Source: Leucobacter zeae
GTDB lineage: Bacteria; Actinomycetota; Actinomycetes; Actinomycetales; Microbacteriaceae
Length of the DNA stretch: 64,000 nucleotides
Direction of reading: 5' to 3'
NCBI RefSeq assembly: GCF_016758175.1
Contig: NZ_QYAB01000001.1
Coordinates: 1,137,162-1,201,161, forward strand
Below are positions 1-8,027 of the stretch, one piece after another. The stretch's first letter is position 1, and each line of letters opens with the position of its first letter. Under the pieces are notes generated by a model that saw only the letters and a program-made list of their open reading frames with translations, searched no databases and had not been told where the DNA came from. The position numbers and the translations under genes were made by a program.

Positions 1-1113
1 ACGGCCGGCCACGGTCTGGCTGCCGGCGAGCCACCACACCCACGCGCTGAACGCCAGCAGCGGCGGTCTGAGCTCCGTCGGCGTCTCCGAGATCGCGGTC
101 AGCAGACGATCCCGGATGTCGGGAAGGCGCTCGCGATCGGTGAAGTCGGGGCAGAGGAGGAACAGGATCCTGCGGATCGACCATCCGGTGCGTCGGGGGC
201 CGGTCGCACCGGCCGCGGTGCTCGGCCCATCGATGTCGACCGGCACGCCGATGAAGCGCTCGGGACCGAGGTCGCGCGCGAGCTCGCCGGGGAAATCGGG
301 GCGGGTGAGCACCGCGAGGGCCATTTGGAGCCAGCGGTCGGGCGACGCAGCGGAGCGGATGAGTCGGGCCGTCATGCGCGGGCTCAGCGCTCCGTCGACC
401 CGCATGAGCGAACGGGCCACGGCGGCAGTCTGCGTGAACGTCGCGCCCGTGTCGATCGCGGGCTTCGCGGATCCGGAGCGGGGCGGGGGGACCGGCTCCG
501 GACCCGGGAGCGGGAAGGCGGGCAGCGCCTCGAGCGCCGCTGCGACCGCGGCCAGACGTGCCGGGTCGGGCCGCGGGATGCGCCCGAGCGATGCGAGGTC
601 GGGCACGAGTCGACCGTTCACGCCGGCGTCGAGCGAGATCGGGTTCTCGGAGATCTCCCCGAGCGGGCGACCGCGCGACGGAGCCGAGGGATCGAGGTAG
701 CTGACCCAACCGTCGGCGGCGAGGCAGCAGAGGTCCCGCACGCCGGGTCCGCGCTCGCGGAGCCGCCGTTCGATCCGTTCGGCGAGGCGGCTCCACGGCG
801 CCCCGCCCGCCCGTTCGAAGGTCTGCGAGCACGTGATCACCACGGCCGGGGCGGAGGTCGTGCCGTGCAGGTCGCCGAGATCCTCGAGCACGTCGCAGAT
901 GGCGTCGGGCAGTCCCTCCGTGTCCTCGTCGTCCTCGGACACCGGGAGGTCGAGCCGGAAGCAACCGCTGGTCCGCTTCCCGTCGAACAGCAGCACGAAG
1001 ATGCTGTCGTCGGCGGTGAAGCCGGTGAGCTGCGGCAGTGCGGCGAGGAGGTCTGCGCTCGTCTTGCAGGAGATGATCCGGGTGGCTGGGGGAGATGCGT
1101 GGGTGGGTGACAT
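1..1113 (-). CDS. DUF4192 family protein (3' end outside window)
   Basis: An open frame of 371 codons runs from an ATG at 1113 to the window edge without a stop, so the C-terminus is missing. The N-terminal part (about residues 17-45, ADLLAALPQLTGFTADDSI followed by a FVLLFDG strand) matches the start of the actinobacterial DUF4192 family as I know it. No catalytic motif is visible and the function of the family is unknown. The middle (about residues 190-230) is proline-rich and looks like a linker. The protein appears soluble, with no signal peptide. The start follows a strong hairpin that probably terminates the upstream flavoprotein gene. Confidence 0.8.
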   Translation of the reverse strand, partial: MSPTHASPPATRIISCKTSADLLAALPQLTGFTADDSIFVLLFDGKRTSGCFRLDLPVSEDDEDTEGLPDAICDVLEDLGDLHGTTSAPAVVITCSQTFERAGGAPWSRLAERIERRLRERGPGVRDLCCLAADGWVSYLDPSAPSRGRPLGEISENPISLDAGVNGRLVPDLASLGRIPRPDPARLAAVAAALEALPAFPLPGPEPVPPPRSGSAKPAIDTGATFTQTAAVARSLMRVDGALSPRMTARLIRSAASPDRWLQMALAVLTRPDFPGELARDLGPERFIGVPVDIDGPSTAAGATGPRRTGWSIRRILFLLCPDFTDRERLPDIRDRLLTAISETPTELRPPLLAFSAWVWWLAGSQTVAGR

Positions 1114-1118
1114 GGAAC

Positions 1119-1147
1119 GATCCTCGACCCCAGAGGGGCCGAGGATC
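1119..1147. terminator. Hairpin between flavoprotein gene and DUF4192 gene
   Basis: GATCCTCG at 1119-1126 pairs with CGAGGATC at 1140-1147, and CCCC pairs with GGGG inside, around an AGA loop with one A-C mismatch. It lies downstream of the minus-strand flavoprotein gene and just before the DUF4192 start. There is no U-tract, as is common for actinobacterial hairpin terminators. The terminator role is inferred. Confidence 0.45.
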
Positions 1148-1218
1148 GCGCTATCCACAGAAGATCTGCGGATCGGTTGCGGTCGACGGAGGATCGTCGA
1201 CTGTGAGCGGAGTGACCG

Positions 1219-3003
1219 CTACTCCACGAGCTTTCCGTCGACCGAGTCGTCGGCCGCGGCGTAGGCGAGATCCCGGAACGCATCCGGGGCCTCGGGGAGC
1301 GCCTCGAACGTCACCCCCGACCCCGGCGCCCAGACGAAGTTGCCGCGCAGCGCGTCGTCCTGCTCGGGGTAGTCGGAGCGGTTGTGGCACCCGCGGGTCT
1401 CACGGCGCTCGATCGCGCACTCGAGCGTGGCCCGTGCGGCGAGCATCGACCCGTACAGGTCGAACGCGTGCGCGAGGTCGTCGAATCCGGCGATGTCGGG
1501 GTGCGCGGTGACGTTCGCCACCCGTTCCTCGAGGGCGTCGAGCTTCGCGATGCCGGCCGCGAGCCCGGCTTCGCTGCGCACCACTCCCGCGTGCTCGGTC
1601 ATGATGTCGCGCACCGCGCGCTGCAGGCGGCGCGGGCTCTCGGCGTGCGCGGATCCCGCGCCGCCCTCCAGCAGTCCGGTCATCTCGGCCCGGGCCTCGG
1701 CCACCGCCGCGGGGTCGCGGCGGATCTCGGTGAGGCCGGACACGTAGCCCGCGGCATCCGCGCCGGTGATCCGGCCGTAGACGAGCAGCTCGATGAGCGA
1801 GTTGCCGCCCAGACGGTTCGCGCCGTGCAGCCCGCTCGAGGCCTCGCCGATCGCGTAGAGTCCGTCGACGCCCGTGCCGTGGTCCTCGGCACGCACCCAG
1901 ACGCCGCCCATCGAGTAGTGGGCGGTCGGGGCGATCTCGATCGGCTGCTCGGTGATGTCGAGCATCTGCAGGTCGATGAGGTTGCGGTAGACGCGCGGGA
2001 GCTTCGAGAGGATCTGCTCGCGCGGCAGGTGCGAGACGTCGAGGAAGACCCCGCCGTTGGTCGTGCCACGGCCCTCGGCGATCTCGGTGTAGCTCGCGAG
2101 CGCGACGCGGTCGCGGGTCGACAGCTCCATGCGCTCGGGATCGTACTTCGACATGTAGCGCTCTCCGAGCGCGTTGCGCAGGATCCCGCCTTCGCCGCGC
2201 GCCGCCTCCGACACGAGGAGCCCCGCGGCGTCGGCCGGTTCGAGGATGCCGGACGGATGGAACTGCACGAGTTCGGCGTCGCGGATCCGCGCCCCCGCGA
2301 GCGCTGCGAGGCGGAACGAGTCCCCGGTGTTCTCGTCGCGGCGCGACGAGGTGTTGCGCCAGATGCGCGTGTGCCCGCCGGCCGCGAGGATCACCGCGTC
2401 TGCGTGGATCACGACCGGCGTGCCGTCGACGATGTCGAAGCCGTACGCGCCGAAGACTCGGCCGTCGCTCACGAGCAGGCGGGTGATGTAGACGGTGTCG
2501 ATGATCGGCACGTTCAACTCGCGCGCGCGGCGCATGAGCGTGCGCTGGATCTCGAGGCCCGTGTAGTCGCCGGCGTACGCGGTGCGGCGGTACTTGTGCG
2601 CCCCGAAGAAGCGCTGGCTGATCCGCCCGTCGGCCTCGCGGGCGAAGGGCATGCCCCAGCGCTCGAGGTCCTCGATTCCGCGGGCGGCACCCCGCGTGAC
2701 GACCTCGACGATCGCCGGATCGGCGAGGAAGTAGGATTCGCGCAGCGTGTCGGCCGCGTGCTGCTCCCAGCTGTCCTCGGGGTCCATCGTGCCGAGTGCG
2801 GCGTTGATGCCGCCCGCGGCGAGCGTCGTGTGCGCGTCGTGCGCCCGGCGCTTGCCCACGGCGAGCACCTGGATGCCGCGCTCGGCGAGCTCGATCGAGG
2901 CGCGGAGCCCGGCACCGCCGGTGCCGATCACGAGGACGGAGGTCGCGAGGAGGCGCTCGCCGCGGCGGGAATCGGTGTCTGCTGAGGATGACTTCGTGTG
3001 CAT
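1219..3003 (-). CDS. Fumarate reductase/succinate dehydrogenase-like flavoprotein, solitary
   Basis: 594 residues, the length of SdhA/FrdA flavoproteins. An N-terminal dinucleotide fold (GTGGAG, residues 27-32) is followed by HTTLAAGGINAALG, whose His58 sits where SdhA/FrdA bind FAD covalently. Further family motifs are QFHPSGI, ARGEGGILRN, LSTRDRVALA and HYSMGGV. L-aspartate oxidase (NadB) is the main alternative, but NadB lacks the flavin-linking His. No iron-sulfur or membrane-anchor subunit lies nearby, so the electron partner is unknown. The ATG at 3003 was chosen because the longer frame (to 3060) has a poor basic N-terminus overlapping the divergent promoter. The divergent LysR gene probably regulates it. 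Confidence 0.82.
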   Translation of the reverse strand: MHTKSSSADTDSRRGERLLATSVLVIGTGGAGLRASIELAERGIQVLAVGKRRAHDAHTTLAAGGINAALGTMDPEDSWEQHAADTLRESYFLADPAIVEVVTRGAARGIEDLERWGMPFAREADGRISQRFFGAHKYRRTAYAGDYTGLEIQRTLMRRARELNVPIIDTVYITRLLVSDGRVFGAYGFDIVDGTPVVIHADAVILAAGGHTRIWRNTSSRRDENTGDSFRLAALAGARIRDAELVQFHPSGILEPADAAGLLVSEAARGEGGILRNALGERYMSKYDPERMELSTRDRVALASYTEIAEGRGTTNGGVFLDVSHLPREQILSKLPRVYRNLIDLQMLDITEQPIEIAPTAHYSMGGVWVRAEDHGTGVDGLYAIGEASSGLHGANRLGGNSLIELLVYGRITGADAAGYVSGLTEIRRDPAAVAEARAEMTGLLEGGAGSAHAESPRRLQRAVRDIMTEHAGVVRSEAGLAAGIAKLDALEERVANVTAHPDIAGFDDLAHAFDLYGSMLAARATLECAIERRETRGCHNRSDYPEQDDALRGNFVWAPGSGVTFEALPEAPDAFRDLAYAAADDSVDGKLVE

Positions 3004-3054
3004 GCCATCCACGCTAGGTTTCCGTCGACGATTACTCCAATGAATAGATCGGAT

Positions 3055-3064
3055 CATCATGATG
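3055..3064. promoter_or_regulatory. Palindrome in LysR/flavoprotein divergent promoter
   Basis: CATCATGATG is a perfect 10-bp palindrome in the 78-bp gap between the two divergent genes, immediately upstream of the LysR -10 box. It is a candidate LysR-type operator. The gap is locally AT-rich compared with its surroundings. Confidence 0.35.
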
Positions 3065-3068
3065 CGGA

Positions 3069-3074
3069 TACGCT
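3069..3074 (+). promoter_or_regulatory. -10 box TACGCT, near-leaderless start of LysR gene
   Basis: TACGCT lies 7 nt before the ATG at 3082 and no Shine-Dalgarno sequence is present, so the transcript probably begins at or very near the start codon. Confidence 0.45.
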
Positions 3075-3081
3075 ATGCAAC

Positions 3082-4044
3082 ATGAACCTCGAACAGCTGC
3101 GCGGATTCGTCGAGATCGCGGCGACCGGACACTTCACCCGCGCCGCCGAGCACCTGCACCTCGCGCAGCCCTCGCTGAGCCGGCAGATCACGGCGCTCGA
3201 GACCGACCTGGGAGTCGAGCTCTTCCATCGGGCCCGCGGCAACGTCTCGCTGACGGCGGCGGGGGAGCGGCTGCTGCCGATCGCACGGCGCATCCTCGTG
3301 GACGCCGAGACCGCGCGGGGCGAGATGGCGGAGCTCGCGGGTCTCCGCCGCGGCCGGATCCGGCTCGGGGCGACGCCCACCCTCTGCACGAGCCTCGTCG
3401 CCGACGTGCTCGCCGAGTACCGCGCGCGGTTCCCCGGCATCGAGATCCAAGTGCTCGAACGCGGATCCCGCAGCCTCATCGCGTCGCTCGTCGAGGGCGG
3501 GCTCGACCTCGCGCTCATCGTCACGAGCGTCACCTCTGGCGACGCCAGGGCGGTGCTCGAGCGCGAACCGATCCTGAGCGAGCGACTCGTCGTCGTGTCG
3601 TCGGCGGCGGAACCGGATCCCTTCGCCGGCGACTCGGAGCGCCGCGACGGCGCGCGCCCGGTATCGCTGCGAGCGCTCGCGGACGTGGCGCAGGTGCGCT
3701 TCCCCGAGAACTACGACCTGCGCGTCGCGGTCGACGCGGCGTTCGCGGCGGAAGGGCTGACCCCGACCTTCGCGGTGGAGGGCGCGGAAATGGATGCCGC
3801 GCTGAGATTCGCCGAGCGCGGGATCGGGGCGGCGGTCGTGCCCGCGATGATCGCGGTCGACCGGCCGCTGCTGCGCGCCGCCCCGCTCGCGGTGCCGTCC
3901 CTGACGCGCACGATCAGTCTCGCCAGGCGATCGGACATGGCGCCGACGCACGCAGCAGCGGCGATGCAGGCGGTCGTGCGCGAGGTCGCCGACCGCCTCA
4001 CGGCACCTGGCACCCGGCTGGCGGGGTACGTCGCGCGCGAGTGA
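3082..4044 (+). CDS. LysR-family transcriptional regulator
   Basis: 320 residues, typical of the family. Residues 1-60 form the winged helix-turn-helix (MNLEQLRGFVEIAATGHFTR, then AAEHLHLAQPSLSRQITALE and GVELFHR). The rest is the periplasmic-binding-protein-like effector domain, with a hinge near GRIRLGATPT. The start at 3082 matches the canonical LysR N-terminus; the frame is open further upstream but into the promoter. It diverges from the solitary flavoprotein gene, the usual layout for a LysR regulator and its target. The inducer is unknown; a dicarboxylate is a guess from the target enzyme. Confidence 0.9.
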   Translation: MNLEQLRGFVEIAATGHFTRAAEHLHLAQPSLSRQITALETDLGVELFHRARGNVSLTAAGERLLPIARRILVDAETARGEMAELAGLRRGRIRLGATPTLCTSLVADVLAEYRARFPGIEIQVLERGSRSLIASLVEGGLDLALIVTSVTSGDARAVLEREPILSERLVVVSSAAEPDPFAGDSERRDGARPVSLRALADVAQVRFPENYDLRVAVDAAFAAEGLTPTFAVEGAEMDAALRFAERGIGAAVVPAMIAVDRPLLRAAPLAVPSLTRTISLARRSDMAPTHAAAAMQAVVREVADRLTAPGTRLAGYVARE

Positions 4045-4054
4045 GCGCCAGGAT

Positions 4055-4134
4055 GGATCCTGCGACTCGCTTCGCTCGCGCAGGATGACGGGGTCCCGCA
4101 GGATGACGGGGTCCCGCAGGATGACGGGGGTGGC
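4055..4134. repeat. REP-like palindromic repeat, copy 1, with short tandem
   Basis: GGATCCTGCG at 4055 and CGCAGGATGACG to 4090 flank a self-complementary core (CGCTTCGCTCG), forming a hairpin. It is followed by an 18-bp unit (CAGGATGACGGGGTCCCG at 4081-4098 and 4099-4116) plus a degenerate third copy. It lies between convergent genes. Related copies occur near 43504, 48930, 48974 and 53489. Confidence 0.75.
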
Positions 4135-4162
4135 GGGGGTCCCGCAAGGCGACCGGCGGGCC

Positions 4163-4849
4163 TCAGCCCTGGCGCCTGACCAGCTCGGCGATCGCGATCG
4201 GGGCGTACGGCGAGGTGCAGCCCGGCGAGGTCGGGTAGTCCTCGAGCACGCGCAGGCGCTCGCCGATCCCGAGCGCGCGCGGGCGCAGGCCCGCATCGTG
4301 CACGCCGATCATCGTGAGGCACCAGTTCATCGCCCACTGGAGGCGGTCGGGGGCGTCCGCCATCTCCGCCTCGATCTCATCGAGCAGCGCGGAGAGATCA
4401 AGGCCCTCCGGCGACTTCGCGACCCGGTCGGAGGTGAGCGCCCACCCGGCTGCCGCGACGTCGGGGTCGGCGTCCGCGAGCCAGGCGACCCGCAGCGCCT
4501 CGACGTGCGGACTCTTCTTCACCAGATAGCCGCCGAGCCAGTCCTGGACCTTCGGCGCCCGGGCCTCGCGCAGCATGGCGTCGAGCTCGTCGGCGGAGAA
4601 CCCGCGCGGCTTGGCGATGAGCACCGCGACCAGGCGCGGAGCCGTGAGCCCCGTCGCCCAGAGCTCGCGGGCGAGCTCCTGGTCCGACTTCAGGGCCTTC
4701 GCGACGGCGCGGAGCCTCGTGAGGTTGACCCCGTGGTCGTCGCCGTGCCGTTCGTTGACCGCCCGAACCCTCGGATCCTCGAGCGCGTCGAGGATCGCCA
4801 CGACCTCGGCGGCAGTGCTGCCGGGGTGCGGCTCGGGCGCGCCGGTCAT
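4163..4849 (-). CDS. DNA alkylation repair protein, AlkD-like (HEAT-repeat fold)
   Basis: 228 residues, all helical in appearance, resembling the AlkC/AlkD superfamily of HEAT-like DNA glycosylases. Recognisable features are the N-terminal helix pair with HGDDHGVNLTRLRAVAKALK, LARELWATG, the run KVQDWLGGYLVKKSPHVEAL, WALTSDRVAK and the C-terminal WAMNWCLTMIGVHDAGLR. The family removes alkylated bases or is of unknown activity; catalytic residues cannot be confirmed here. The start ATG (4849) overlaps the SufU stop codon as ATGA, so it is translationally coupled to sufS-sufU. That linkage is unusual. It could instead be an AlkD paralogue with no repair role. Confidence 0.75.
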   Translation of the reverse strand: MTGAPEPHPGSTAAEVVAILDALEDPRVRAVNERHGDDHGVNLTRLRAVAKALKSDQELARELWATGLTAPRLVAVLIAKPRGFSADELDAMLREARAPKVQDWLGGYLVKKSPHVEALRVAWLADADPDVAAAGWALTSDRVAKSPEGLDLSALLDEIEAEMADAPDRLQWAMNWCLTMIGVHDAGLRPRALGIGERLRVLEDYPTSPGCTSPYAPIAIAELVRRQG

Positions 4850-5316
4850 GCGCGTTCCGCCGCGACCTGCTTCAGGTCGGCCTCGAGCGCGACCCACCCG
4901 AGCATCGCGCACTTCACGCGCATCACGAACTTCGAGACGCCCTGCAGCGCCACGGCGTCGCCGAGCAGTTCCTCGTCTGGCTCGGTCTCGCCGCGCGCCT
5001 GGATCATCTCGCGGAACGCCGCGATGCGCTCGTGCGCACCCTCGATCGTGAGCCGTTCGTCGCGCACGAGCTGCGACAGGATCGACGCCGACGCCATGGA
5101 GATCGAGCAGCCCTGACCCTCCCATGCGAGGGCCTCGATCTCTCCGGAAGCGGGGTCGACGGCGATCGACAGATCGATCTCGTCGCCGCAGCTCGGGTTG
5201 AACTCATGGTGCGATGCGGTGATCGCCGACTCGGATGCGTCGAGCGCCCCCTTGCCGATGGGACGCTTCGAGTGATCGAGGATCAGCTCCTGGTACAGAC
5301 TGTCGAGCGCGCTCAT
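4846..5316 (-). CDS. sufU: Iron-sulfur cluster assembly protein SufU
   Basis: 156 residues. The zinc/cluster ligands of SufU are all present: Cys43 and Asp45 in NPSCGD, Cys70 in GQGCSIS, and Cys136 in VKCAMLGW. In Gram-positive bacteria SufU is a zinc protein that accepts persulfide sulfur from SufS; that is family knowledge. It lies directly downstream of sufS with an ATGA overlap (5313-5316) and upstream of the AlkD-like gene, again with ATGA. SufB, SufC and SufD are not in the window and must be elsewhere if the system is complete. Confidence 0.93.
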   Translation of the reverse strand: MSALDSLYQELILDHSKRPIGKGALDASESAITASHHEFNPSCGDEIDLSIAVDPASGEIEALAWEGQGCSISMASASILSQLVRDERLTIEGAHERIAAFREMIQARGETEPDEELLGDAVALQGVSKFVMRVKCAMLGWVALEADLKQVAAERA

Positions 5317-6641
5317 GCGGCCGCCTCCACTCCGAAGTACCGCTGGGCGCCGCGGAGCGCGTCGAGGAAGCGGTCGATCTCATCCTCGGTGGTGGTCAGG
5401 TGGACGCTCGCCCGCGTGCTCGACGCCATACCGAGCGCGCGGTGCAGCGGCTGAGCGCAGTGGTGCCCGACGCGCACGAGCACGCCCTGCTCGTCGAGGA
5501 ACTGGCCGACGTCGTGCGCGTGGAGTCCGTCGACGGCGACCGCCGCGAGGGCGACGCGCTGCGAGGTGTCGGCGGGGCCGAGCAGCCGGAGCCCTGGCGT
5601 CGCGCGGATCCCATCGACGAGCCGCTCCACGAGTTCGTGCTCGCGGGCGGCCGCGCGATCCATCCCCACCGCCTCGAGGAATCCGACCGCGGCGCCGAGC
5701 CCGACGACCTGCGAGACGGGCTGCGTACCCGGCTCGAAACGGAGCGGCGGCGGCATGAACTCGGCCGCCTCCATCGTCACCTTCGTGATGGCAGAACCGC
5801 CGGTGCGCGACGGCGGCAGCGCGGCGAGCGTTTCGGGGCGCCCGTAGAGCACACCGAGGCCGTTCGGCCCGAGCATCTTGTGCGCGGAGAAGGCCGCGAA
5901 ATCGACGCCGAGCGATTCGAGGTCGACCGGGATGTGCGGCACCGACTGGCACGCGTCGAGCACCGTGACGGCGCCGGCGCTGCGCGCGAGCTCGGCGAGC
6001 TCGGCGACGGGAGCGACCATGCCGGTCACGTTCGACACGTGGGCGAACGCGAAGACGCGGGTGCGCTCGGAGAGCGCTGCGCGCGCGTCGTCGATCGTCC
6101 AGGTGCCGTCCTCGCGCACCGGGATGTACCGGAAAGTCGCACCGGTCTTCGCGGCGAGCCGCTGCCACGGGATCAGGTTCGCGTGGTGCTCGGCCTCCGT
6201 GACGAGGAGCTCGTCTCCCGGCCCGAGCGCGAAGCGCTCGCTGCCGGGCACGCCGAGCTGCGCGGCGCCGGCGCCGCCGGAGCGGGCGGCGCTGGCCTCG
6301 CCCATGCCGAGTGCGACGGCGTTGAGAGCGTCGGTCGCGTTCTCCGCCCAGACGATCTGCTCTGGGGTCGCGGCGCCGACGAATCGCGCCACCGCGGATC
6401 GAGCGCCCTCGAAGGCCCCGGTCGCGCTGCCGACCGCACCGCTCGTCCCGCGGTGCACTGCGGCGTTGGAGCGTTCGAGGAAGCTCCGTTCCGCGTCGAG
6501 CGCGACCGTCGGGCGCTGCGATGTGGCCGCCGAATCGAGGTAGGCGGGGCCAGCGCCTCCGTCGGCGGGGCGGGCCGCGAAGTAGGGGAAGGCCGCGCGC
6601 AGGTCTGCGACTTCGGCGGGGGTGAGGGCGAGAGTGGACAT
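5313..6641 (-). CDS. sufS: Cysteine desulfurase SufS
   Basis: 442 residues, class V PLP-dependent fold. The PLP lysine is Lys255 in AFSAHKMLGPNG; the active-site Cys395 is in RVGHHCAQPLH. The N-terminus has YLDSAATSQRP and HRGTSGAVGSATGAFE. It takes sulfur from cysteine and passes it to SufU, encoded next in the operon. The ATG at 6641 gives MSTLALTP; an in-frame ATG at 6650 would add three residues, and neither has a well-placed ribosome binding site. It is the first gene of a three-gene minus-strand unit (sufS, sufU, AlkD-like). Confidence 0.93.
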   Translation of the reverse strand: MSTLALTPAEVADLRAAFPYFAARPADGGAGPAYLDSAATSQRPTVALDAERSFLERSNAAVHRGTSGAVGSATGAFEGARSAVARFVGAATPEQIVWAENATDALNAVALGMGEASAARSGGAGAAQLGVPGSERFALGPGDELLVTEAEHHANLIPWQRLAAKTGATFRYIPVREDGTWTIDDARAALSERTRVFAFAHVSNVTGMVAPVAELAELARSAGAVTVLDACQSVPHIPVDLESLGVDFAAFSAHKMLGPNGLGVLYGRPETLAALPPSRTGGSAITKVTMEAAEFMPPPLRFEPGTQPVSQVVGLGAAVGFLEAVGMDRAAAREHELVERLVDGIRATPGLRLLGPADTSQRVALAAVAVDGLHAHDVGQFLDEQGVLVRVGHHCAQPLHRALGMASSTRASVHLTTTEDEIDRFLDALRGAQRYFGVEAAA

Positions 6642-6754
6642 GGGCTCCATTCTTCCATCTGTGCTGCGCGGCGAGGGGGTCCACCTCCGTGCAACATCAG
6701 ACGAATGGGGGATATTCCGGGGGAGCGGCGGCCGTGCTCGGGTGCGACTCGGGG

Positions 6755-8005
6755 TCAGGGGTGCGTGATGGGGCCGGTCGCCGGGATCGGACTGCGCCCC
6801 GAGGGCGTCAGGAACCAGTTCGCGATGCCGCAGACGAGCGCGATGAGCGCGGCGGCGAGGGGCAGCGCCAGGGAGGTGCGCGTGCCGAACTCGGCTGCGA
6901 CCATTCCGGTGAGCGCCGCAGCCGCGGACTGGCCGACCATGATGCCGGATCCGAGCATCGTCATGACCGTCGCGGATCGGCCCTCGGGGCTGCGCAGCGC
7001 GCCGAAGCTGTAGATGGTGACGAGGAGCGGCCCGATCCCGAACCCCATGATGCCGAGGCTCAGGATCATTGCCGGGATGTCCTCGGCGAACTGGAGGATG
7101 ATCCCTCCCGCGACGATGATCGCCGCGAACACGAGCCACCGGTAGCGCAGGGTGAACCGCGCAGACATGATCGCGACGCTGATCGCGAGGATCGCCGACC
7201 CCACGCCCATGGCTCCGTAGACGAGCCCGGCGCGCTCCGCCTCGCCGCGATCCTGCATGAACGCCGTGAGCGAGGTGAGCATCGTGCCGAAGAACAGCCC
7301 GACGGCGAAGATCCCGAGCACCGTCACGAGGAGCGCTGGGCGCCAGAGCTCGGAGGCGGGAGCCGTCTCGCGCAACGCGGCGCGTTCGTCGGTCTCGGGG
7401 GCTCCCGTGCGGTGCAGTGCGAACGCCGTGACGAACACCAGCGTCAGCGCGCCGGCGCCCGCGACCGGTGCCCACGCGCCGAACGCGGTGGCGAGGAGCC
7501 CGACGACGACCGGACCGAACACGAAGACGACCTCGTCCGCCGCCGATTCGTAGGCGAGCACGGTCGACAGGGTCCGGGGCCGCGTGCGCGCCGGAAGGTC
7601 GTGCTTGATGATGCTCACCAGTCGGGACCGGGACATCGGCGAGATCTGCGGCACGGTCGCACCCACCACGAACGAGCCGAGGAACACGACCCAGATCGGC
7701 GCCGGACCGAATGCGGCCCATGCGAGCGCTCCGAGCGCCGCGCTGTTGAGCGCGGCCGCGACGAGCAGCACCGGTCGCTGCCCGAAGCGGTCGGCCGCCG
7801 CGCCGATCAGCGGGCCGAAGCAGGCGACGCCGAGACCGACGACCGCGGAGTTGAGGCCTCCCAGCTCGATCGAGCCGCGCGCGGTCACGACGAGCGTGAG
7901 CACGCCGATGACCATCATCGCGAACGGGAGTCGCGAGACCAGCGCGAGCGGGAAATAGAAGAATCCCGTGCGCGAGATCAGGGTGGGGGCGTCGCTCTGG
8001 TGCAT
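6755..8005 (-). CDS. MFS transporter
   Basis: 416 residues with about twelve hydrophobic segments. GAAADRFGQRPVLL at about residues 67-80 is the loop 2-3 signature of the major facilitator superfamily. A short cytoplasmic linker with charged residues (TGAPETDERAALRETAPASE, about residues 205-224) divides the halves. The C-terminal half has a GLFFGTMLTSLTAF segment and GIGPLLVTIYSFGAL. The substrate is not predictable; drug or sugar export is common in this architecture. A TAGGCT box 9 nt before the ATG could be the promoter -10, giving a very short leader. Confidence 0.85.
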   Translation of the reverse strand: MHQSDAPTLISRTGFFYFPLALVSRLPFAMMVIGVLTLVVTARGSIELGGLNSAVVGLGVACFGPLIGAAADRFGQRPVLLVAAALNSAALGALAWAAFGPAPIWVVFLGSFVVGATVPQISPMSRSRLVSIIKHDLPARTRPRTLSTVLAYESAADEVVFVFGPVVVGLLATAFGAWAPVAGAGALTLVFVTAFALHRTGAPETDERAALRETAPASELWRPALLVTVLGIFAVGLFFGTMLTSLTAFMQDRGEAERAGLVYGAMGVGSAILAISVAIMSARFTLRYRWLVFAAIIVAGGIILQFAEDIPAMILSLGIMGFGIGPLLVTIYSFGALRSPEGRSATVMTMLGSGIMVGQSAAAALTGMVAAEFGTRTSLALPLAAALIALVCGIANWFLTPSGRSPIPATGPITHP

Positions 8006-8027
8006 AGCCGACCCAGCCTAGCAGGGA

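Noticed and set aside
5313-7721. An 802-residue fusion of SufS with an upstream membrane-like region
   Set aside because: The upstream part is the antisense-frame shadow of the MFS gene; the SufS fold begins at its usual N-terminus near 6641.
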